NCBI GenBank assembly: GCA_905234985.1
Contig: CAJOJQ010000003.1
Location: 1 to 64,000, forward strand
From: an uncultured Christensenellaceae bacterium
GTDB lineage: Bacteria > Bacillota > Clostridia > Christensenellales > Aristaeellaceae
Direction of reading: 5' to 3'
Length of the DNA: 64,000 nt
A program made the translations under genes and the position numbers. The notes under the pieces are model-generated. The model searched no databases, was not told the DNA's origin, and worked only from the letters and a program-made list of their open reading frames with translations. This document shows positions 60,152 through 64,000 of this stretch, piece after piece (within the stretch, counting starts at the first letter, position 1; every line of letters begins with the position of its first letter).

Positions 60152-62088
60152 AGGGCGGCTTCCTCCGTTTTCGGCGGTATATTCTGGCGGTAGATGCCCA
60201 GCAGGCGCACCAGGTTTTGGGACCGGGGCAGCAGGGCGTCAAAGCCGGGAATCGCGCCTTCGATGTTGTCGTTCAGCCAATCCATGCGCATCAGCTCCTC
60301 TGGGGTGAAGGAACGGGTGCCGTCGCTGATCACGTTGCCCCGCTGATCCTTGATGGGGGACAGGAAGGGGTCGATTTCCTCGTTGACGATGCCGTTTTTC
60401 AGGATGCGGGCCAGCAGCTTCACGCCCTCGGGCAGGCTCTCGTCCATTTCCACGTTCACCACGCCGGTGCTCAGGCCCCACCAGTCGTTCACGGCGTGCT
60501 TGCTGTCCCGCAGGGCTTCCACGCCGCCGTTGAGCAGGCTTTGCACCGTTTTTTCGTAGTAGCTGCCCCAGTTCCAGTGGGGCGCGGCCAGGGACTGCAA
60601 TCCGCCCTCGGGCTTTACCATGTAGGTGCCCAAATCCCAGGTCAGGTTGGTGTTGCTGCCGTCCTCGTCCCGGTTGGAAATCACGGTGATGCCCTCGTTT
60701 TTGAATTCCAGGATGGGGTTGCCGGGCAGGCAGCTCCATTTCAGCACGATTTTCGCCCGGGGGTTGGTTATGCGCGCGCCTAAGGCAAAGGCGTTGATGG
60801 CGGCGGTGACGCCCATGATGGGGTAGCTGGCCACATAGCCGATGCGGTCGTCCCGGGCCATGGCCCCGGCAATGGCGCCGGTAATGAATTTGCCTTCGTA
60901 AATGCGGCTGTAATAGCTGCGCACCCCCGCGTAGGGCATGGACAGGGAGCAGTTGAAAACGGCGATGTTCTTATGTTTGGCGGCGGCTAAGCGGCAGGCG
61001 TCCATCAGCGTGGGGGAAGTGGCGAACACCACGTTGACGCCCTGCGCCACGGCCTTTTCGATCACCTCGGCGGGGTCTTCCTCGCCGCACAGATAGGCAC
61101 TGACCTGGATGGCGGAGCCGAATTTTTCTTCCAGGTGCTTCTGCCCCTGGGCATGGGCCGCGGCCCACGCGCTTTTTTGCGGATCGAAATCGTACAGGAA
61201 CGCGATATGCAGCCGAGGGCCGCCTAAGATGCGGTTCAGCAGGCCCTTTTCCTTTTCCTCCGGTTCGGTGCTGACCGACAGGGGTTCACCCTCCGCAAGC
61301 AAGCGGATATCGGGCCACAGGGCGCTGAGGCTTTGGCGGAGTTCGTCGCTGGTCATCTTTCTCAGCTCCGCGAAGGGATGCACCTGAATATAAACCAGCA
61401 GCGCGTCCCCCGCCGTCAGGGGCAGCTTTTCCGCGTTCAGCTGATCAAAAGCAGCGGAAAAACGCCGGAAATCGCTGCTGAACCCCCGGCGATCGTCCTC
61501 GGTCCATTCCTGGTCGGGCTGAAAGCCCAAGGCGGCCTGCAGCCGGGCGTAGGAGCCGGGCTGGGAGAAGGTGACCAGGTAGGTTTTGCTGACCTTGTAG
61601 AATTTCAGAAATTCGTAGTAAAGCTGAATCTTCGGATCGTCCGACAGGGCGGGCACCATGCGGGTGACGATGCCGGGGATGCTGGGCGAATCGTAGCTTT
61701 TCAGCACGCTCACCCGCTTGTGGCCCTCCTGCACGTAGAAATTGCCCAAATATTCGATGCAGGTGATGGGGTCGGTAATGCCGCCCTCGTCTAAATGGGC
61801 TTCGCACAGGTTCACCCATTTGCTGCCGAACTCGGTATCTTCATCCAGCAGCGGCATAAAATTGCCTGCGAAAGCGGCCTTGCGCCCGTCGGTCCAGGTG
61901 CCCACGATCCGGTCCGTGGGAATGTCCACCAGCCCCACCTTCACGGGGTTGGTGGCGGCGGATTCGTCAATGATATCGTTCAGCACCTGGGGATAGGGAG
62001 ACACGCCCTTGGCAATGCAGGCGCTGTAATATTTTCTCGCTTTTTTCTGGGCTTCGGCATACTGTGAAACGGCTTCTGCTCTGCTCAT
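60148..62088 (-). CDS. Cytosolic ParB-like/BMP-domain fusion protein, function unknown
   Basis: 646 aa with no signal peptide or lipobox. The N-terminal ~160 residues look like a ParB/sulfiredoxin fold: VGLVDIPTDRIVGT, then NFMPLLDEDTEFGSKWVNL, IEYLGNFYVQEGHKRVSVL, with EGHKRVSVL in the place of GERRxRA. A helical region follows to ~300. The second half is a BMP/PnrA-type periplasmic-binding fold: HIAFLYDFDPQKSAWAAAH, NVVFATSPTLMDA, FITGAIAGAMARDDRIGYVASYP. GGAGG precedes the ATG at 62088; the longer frame lacks a start site. It is coupled with a phosphoesterase. It may bind a nucleoside-like ligand in the cytosol. Confidence 0.85.
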   Translation of the reverse strand: MSRAEAVSQYAEAQKKARKYYSACIAKGVSPYPQVLNDIIDESAATNPVKVGLVDIPTDRIVGTWTDGRKAAFAGNFMPLLDEDTEFGSKWVNLCEAHLDEGGITDPITCIEYLGNFYVQEGHKRVSVLKSYDSPSIPGIVTRMVPALSDDPKIQLYYEFLKFYKVSKTYLVTFSQPGSYARLQAALGFQPDQEWTEDDRRGFSSDFRRFSAAFDQLNAEKLPLTAGDALLVYIQVHPFAELRKMTSDELRQSLSALWPDIRLLAEGEPLSVSTEPEEKEKGLLNRILGGPRLHIAFLYDFDPQKSAWAAAHAQGQKHLEEKFGSAIQVSAYLCGEEDPAEVIEKAVAQGVNVVFATSPTLMDACRLAAAKHKNIAVFNCSLSMPYAGVRSYYSRIYEGKFITGAIAGAMARDDRIGYVASYPIMGVTAAINAFALGARITNPRAKIVLKWSCLPGNPILEFKNEGITVISNRDEDGSNTNLTWDLGTYMVKPEGGLQSLAAPHWNWGSYYEKTVQSLLNGGVEALRDSKHAVNDWWGLSTGVVNVEMDESLPEGVKLLARILKNGIVNEEIDPFLSPIKDQRGNVISDGTRSFTPEELMRMDWLNDNIEGAIPGFDALLPRSQNLVRLLGIYRQNIPPKTEEAAL

Positions 62089-62140
62089 ATTTTCCTCCAT
62101 AGGCGCGGGAGGATCAAGGGTTTTTGCCCCGCGCGACTGC

Positions 62141-62169
62141 ATTATAGGGGAAAAGGGGGGCTGTGGCAA
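62141..62169 (-). promoter_or_regulatory. Sigma-A promoter for the ParB-like/BMP operon
   Basis: TTGCCA (62164-62169), 17-base spacer, TATAAT (62141-62146) on the minus strand, 52 bases before the ATG. Its position confirms the shorter start. Confidence 0.85.
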
Positions 62170-62218
62170 TGCTTTGCCCGCACGGTTTTACACCGAAATA
62201 GACAGGAACTGTAAACGA

Positions 62219-63181
62219 TCAGCCGTTTTCCGCTATCTTCGCCAGCACCGCTTCCTTCTCCGGCACGCTGGAAATACCGCCGTGGGTTTGGGTGGACAGG
62301 CTGGCGGCGGTGCAGGCGAACTGCACGATGCCGCGCAGGCCTTCTTCCGTCAGATCGTCCGGGGCTTTGCCGCATTGCAAAAGCTGGCTCATGGCGCTGC
62401 CGCCGAAAATATCCCCCGCGCCGGTGGTATCCACCACGCGGATGCCGGCGGGGCTGGAAACGGTGACGGCGGCGTTTCGGGTGGCGGCGTGGCAGCCCTT
62501 GGGACCCAAGGTGGCGTACACCAGGGAAACGCCGTACTCTTTCAGCAGCTTCTGCGCCCCTTCTTCCGGGGTGAGGCCCCACAGCCATTTGATTTCTTCA
62601 TCACTGATCTTCACCACGTCGGCCTGCCGCAGGCTCCATTCCATGGCCGCCTTGGCGTCGTCCTCGGTGTTCCACAGGGGCTTGCGCAGGTTGGGGTCCA
62701 GACTGATCAGCAACCCGTGGGCCTTTGCCAGCTCCACCGCCCGGCGGGTGGCGGAAGCGGCGGGTTCGTCGGTCAGGGACAGGGTGCCGAAATGGAACAC
62801 CTTGGCGGAAGCGATCAGCCCTTCGTCCACTTCATCGGGCGTTAAGCAGGTGTCGGCCCCCGGCTTGCGGGCAAAGCTGAAATCCCGGTTGCCGCTTTTG
62901 TCTAAGGAAACGAAGGCCAGGGTGGTGAACACGTTGGGATCTACCCGGACGCATCGGGTATCCACGCCCGCGTTTTTCAGCGTGCGGATCAGCAGGGAAC
63001 CGAACATATCGTTTCCCACTTTGCCGATCATGGCGGTTTTAAGGCCGTATTTGTTCAGCGCCGCCAGAAAATTGCCCGGCGCGCCGCCGGGATTGGCGGC
63101 CACGGTGGGGTAGCCTGCCGCGTCAACGGATTTGGGGGCGAAATCAATCAGCACCTCGCCCAGTGCCACAACGTCAAACAT
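62219..63181 (-). CDS. PfkB-family carbohydrate kinase, fructokinase-like
   Basis: 320-aa ribokinase-fold kinase. The N-terminal signature AANPGGAPGNFLAALNKYG is typical of bacterial fructokinases, as is VVALGEVLIDFAP. The anion-hole motif DTTGAGDIFGG with catalytic aspartate is intact. Fructokinase is the most likely role, fitting a sucrose-type PTS elsewhere in the window, but the two genes are not adjacent. AAGGAGG precedes the ATG, and a good promoter is upstream. Confidence 0.9.
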   Translation of the reverse strand: MFDVVALGEVLIDFAPKSVDAAGYPTVAANPGGAPGNFLAALNKYGLKTAMIGKVGNDMFGSLLIRTLKNAGVDTRCVRVDPNVFTTLAFVSLDKSGNRDFSFARKPGADTCLTPDEVDEGLIASAKVFHFGTLSLTDEPAASATRRAVELAKAHGLLISLDPNLRKPLWNTEDDAKAAMEWSLRQADVVKISDEEIKWLWGLTPEEGAQKLLKEYGVSLVYATLGPKGCHAATRNAAVTVSSPAGIRVVDTTGAGDIFGGSAMSQLLQCGKAPDDLTEEGLRGIVQFACTAASLSTQTHGGISSVPEKEAVLAKIAENG

Positions 63182-63216
63182 GGGGGAAACCTCCTTACGT
63201 GCGCGATTCTGTATCT

Positions 63217-63245
63217 ATTATCGCATATTCCGGAACGCGCGTCAA
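63217..63245 (-). promoter_or_regulatory. Sigma-A promoter for the PfkB kinase
   Basis: TTGACG (63240-63245), 17-base spacer, GATAAT (63217-63222) with an extended TGC, on the minus strand. Confidence 0.8.
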
Positions 63246-63345
63246 TCAATCAATGGGGCCGTTTTTGTCGAACGGTGGATTTTTTTTCGCAATCAGGGAA
63301 CAAAGGGCGGCGGTCATTCGTCTATATGGGTGAGGTGAGGATGAA

Positions 63346-63675
63346 ATGAGCACCAAGCTTTCGATTTATCCGCAGGAGGACAGCCCCAGCCCCGCCCTGC
63401 TGGCCATCGACGAGGATGAAAAGGCGGTCTATGTGGACGGCGCGCCCTGCGAACTGACCCAGCAGGAATTTTCCCTTTTGCAGGAATTGGCCCAGAATAT
63501 CGACCGGCCCGTGTCCCGGGCGGAACTGCTGCGGCAGGCCTGGGGCTATGTGTGCCCCGGGGAGACCCGCACCGTGGACGTGCATATCCAGCGCCTGCGG
63601 AAAAAGTTAGGCTTTTCTTCCATTGAAACCGTGTACCGGCAGGGGTATAAGCTGAGGGCGGAGGCAGTCTGCTGA
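63346..63675 (+). CDS. Orphan OmpR/PhoB-type winged-helix regulator
   Basis: 109-aa protein consisting of just a Trans_Reg_C winged-helix domain after a short N-terminal tail. CELTQQEFSLLQELAQN, the recognition region RAELLRQAWGY, TVDVHIQRLRKKLG and VYRQGYKL are all typical. There is no receiver domain and no room for one upstream, because the divergent PfkB promoter lies there. GAGGATGAA precedes the ATG. It could regulate the divergent PfkB gene. A heptamer repeat follows. Confidence 0.88.
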   Translation: MSTKLSIYPQEDSPSPALLAIDEDEKAVYVDGAPCELTQQEFSLLQELAQNIDRPVSRAELLRQAWGYVCPGETRTVDVHIQRLRKKLGFSSIETVYRQGYKLRAEAVC

Positions 63676-63702
63676 CCGAAAAAAGGCACAGCGCGCGAAG
63701 AT

Positions 63703-63807
63703 AAAAAGTGAAAAGTGAAATGATATATTGCTTCCCAAACCATCGGATGTCAGGCAATGTGTCTTGTATTCAAATCTTCACTTTTCACTTTCCACTTTCT
63801 ACTTTCT
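63703..63807. repeat. Inverted heptamer-array repeat, family B copy 2
   Basis: Left arm 63703-63720 of AAAAGTG units, right arm 63776-63807 of CACTTTT/CACTTTC/TACTTTC units, spacer of ~55 bases. The unit is the same as at 27855-27959. Confidence 0.85.
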
Positions 63808-63828
63808 GTTTACTCCACGAAGCGTAGG

Positions 63829-63857
63829 TTGCCAACCTTCCCCAAGTCTGTTATGCT
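63829..63857 (+). promoter_or_regulatory. Sigma-A promoter for the XRE regulator
   Basis: TTGCCA (63829-63834), 17-base spacer, TATGCT (63852-63857), 23 bases before the ATG. Confidence 0.7.
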
Positions 63858-63880
63858 GTACCCGAAAGAGGTGATGACCA

Positions 63881-64000
63881 ATGGATCATTATGTAACGGG
63901 TACGACGATCAAGGCCCTGCGGGAAAAGCAGGGTATGACCCAGGCGGACCTGGCCGCGAAGCTGAACATTACGGACAAGGCCGTTTCCAAGTGGGAAACG
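63881..64000 (+). CDS. XRE-family helix-turn-helix regulator, 3' truncated by window edge
   Basis: First 40 codons of a protein starting MDHYVTGTTIKALREKQGMT. The helix-turn-helix reads TQADLAAKLNITDKAVSKWET, the standard Cro/C1-type DNA-binding domain with the DKAVSKWE recognition helix. AGAGGTGAT precedes the ATG. The remaining domains lie beyond the window, so no target can be proposed. Confidence 0.88.
   Translation, partial: MDHYVTGTTIKALREKQGMTQADLAAKLNITDKAVSKWET

Overview
The window looks like part of a GC-rich Bacillota (Clostridia-type) chromosome. Genes carry strong AGGAGG-type ribosome sites, there is a rsmG-noc pair, a WalJ-type hydrolase, a complete phosphotransferase system (PTS), Lgt, formate-tetrahydrofolate ligase and Gram-positive style SH3b/peptidoglycan-binding surface proteins. 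Codon and base use by eye suggest an uncultured gut member such as the Christensenellales; that placement is an inference. Promoters are classical sigma-A type, nearly all with 17-base spacers. I saw no rRNA, tRNA, CRISPR array or prophage.

Layout. (1) 1-2342: 3' part of an AT-rich SF1 helicase gene, clearly different in base composition from everything after it. (2) 2393-6606, minus: DUF2461 protein, phosphohexomutase, transketolase. (3) 6908-9100: membrane protein with degenerate GGDEF and intact EAL. (4) 9188-19777, minus: a long operon running zinc-ribbon/TPR membrane protein, acyltransferase, WalJ, RNase Z-like hydrolase, ComEC, HolA, RsmG, then Noc/ParB. (5) 19943-22476, minus: pyrimidine-nucleoside phosphorylase plus a secreted protein. 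(6) 22711-32535: SH3b surface protein, flavoproteins, RpiB-like isomerase, then GT2, APC permease and sugar-1-phosphate transferase. (7) 32692-41244: HAD phosphatase, then a PTS cluster (EIIBCA, HPr, enzyme I) interrupted by a secreted 21-repeat Sel1 protein and a second secreted protein, ending in acylphosphatase. (8) 41344-46432: NahK-like sugar kinase and a ribose-type ABC importer. (9) 46438-50250, minus: Nudix, Lgt, ROK kinase, aldo/keto reductase with ferredoxin tail. (10) 50548-55929: nucleotide-sugar operon (4,6-dehydratase, 2-epimerase, uronate-type epimerase) closed by alanine racemase. (11) 55995-63181, minus: NagB, Fhs, formate channel, phosphoesterase, a cytosolic ParB-like/BMP fusion protein, fructokinase-type PfkB. 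(12) 63346-64000: orphan OmpR-type winged helix and the start of an XRE regulator.

The metabolic theme is sugar and amino-sugar capture (PTS, ABC importer, NahK, ROK, NagB, PfkB) feeding glycolysis, the pentose phosphate pathway (Tkt, RpiB-like) and cell-envelope glycans.

The most unusual content is non-coding. There are five intergenic elements built from inverted arrays of 7-base units, a family of three near-perfect 20-21-bp hairpins with 3-base loops and compensatory stem changes, and one roughly 250-bp MITE-like multi-hairpin element. Among proteins, the ParB-like/BMP fusion without a signal peptide, the Sel1 array inside the PTS cluster and an HPr with Lys in place of regulatory Ser46 stand out.
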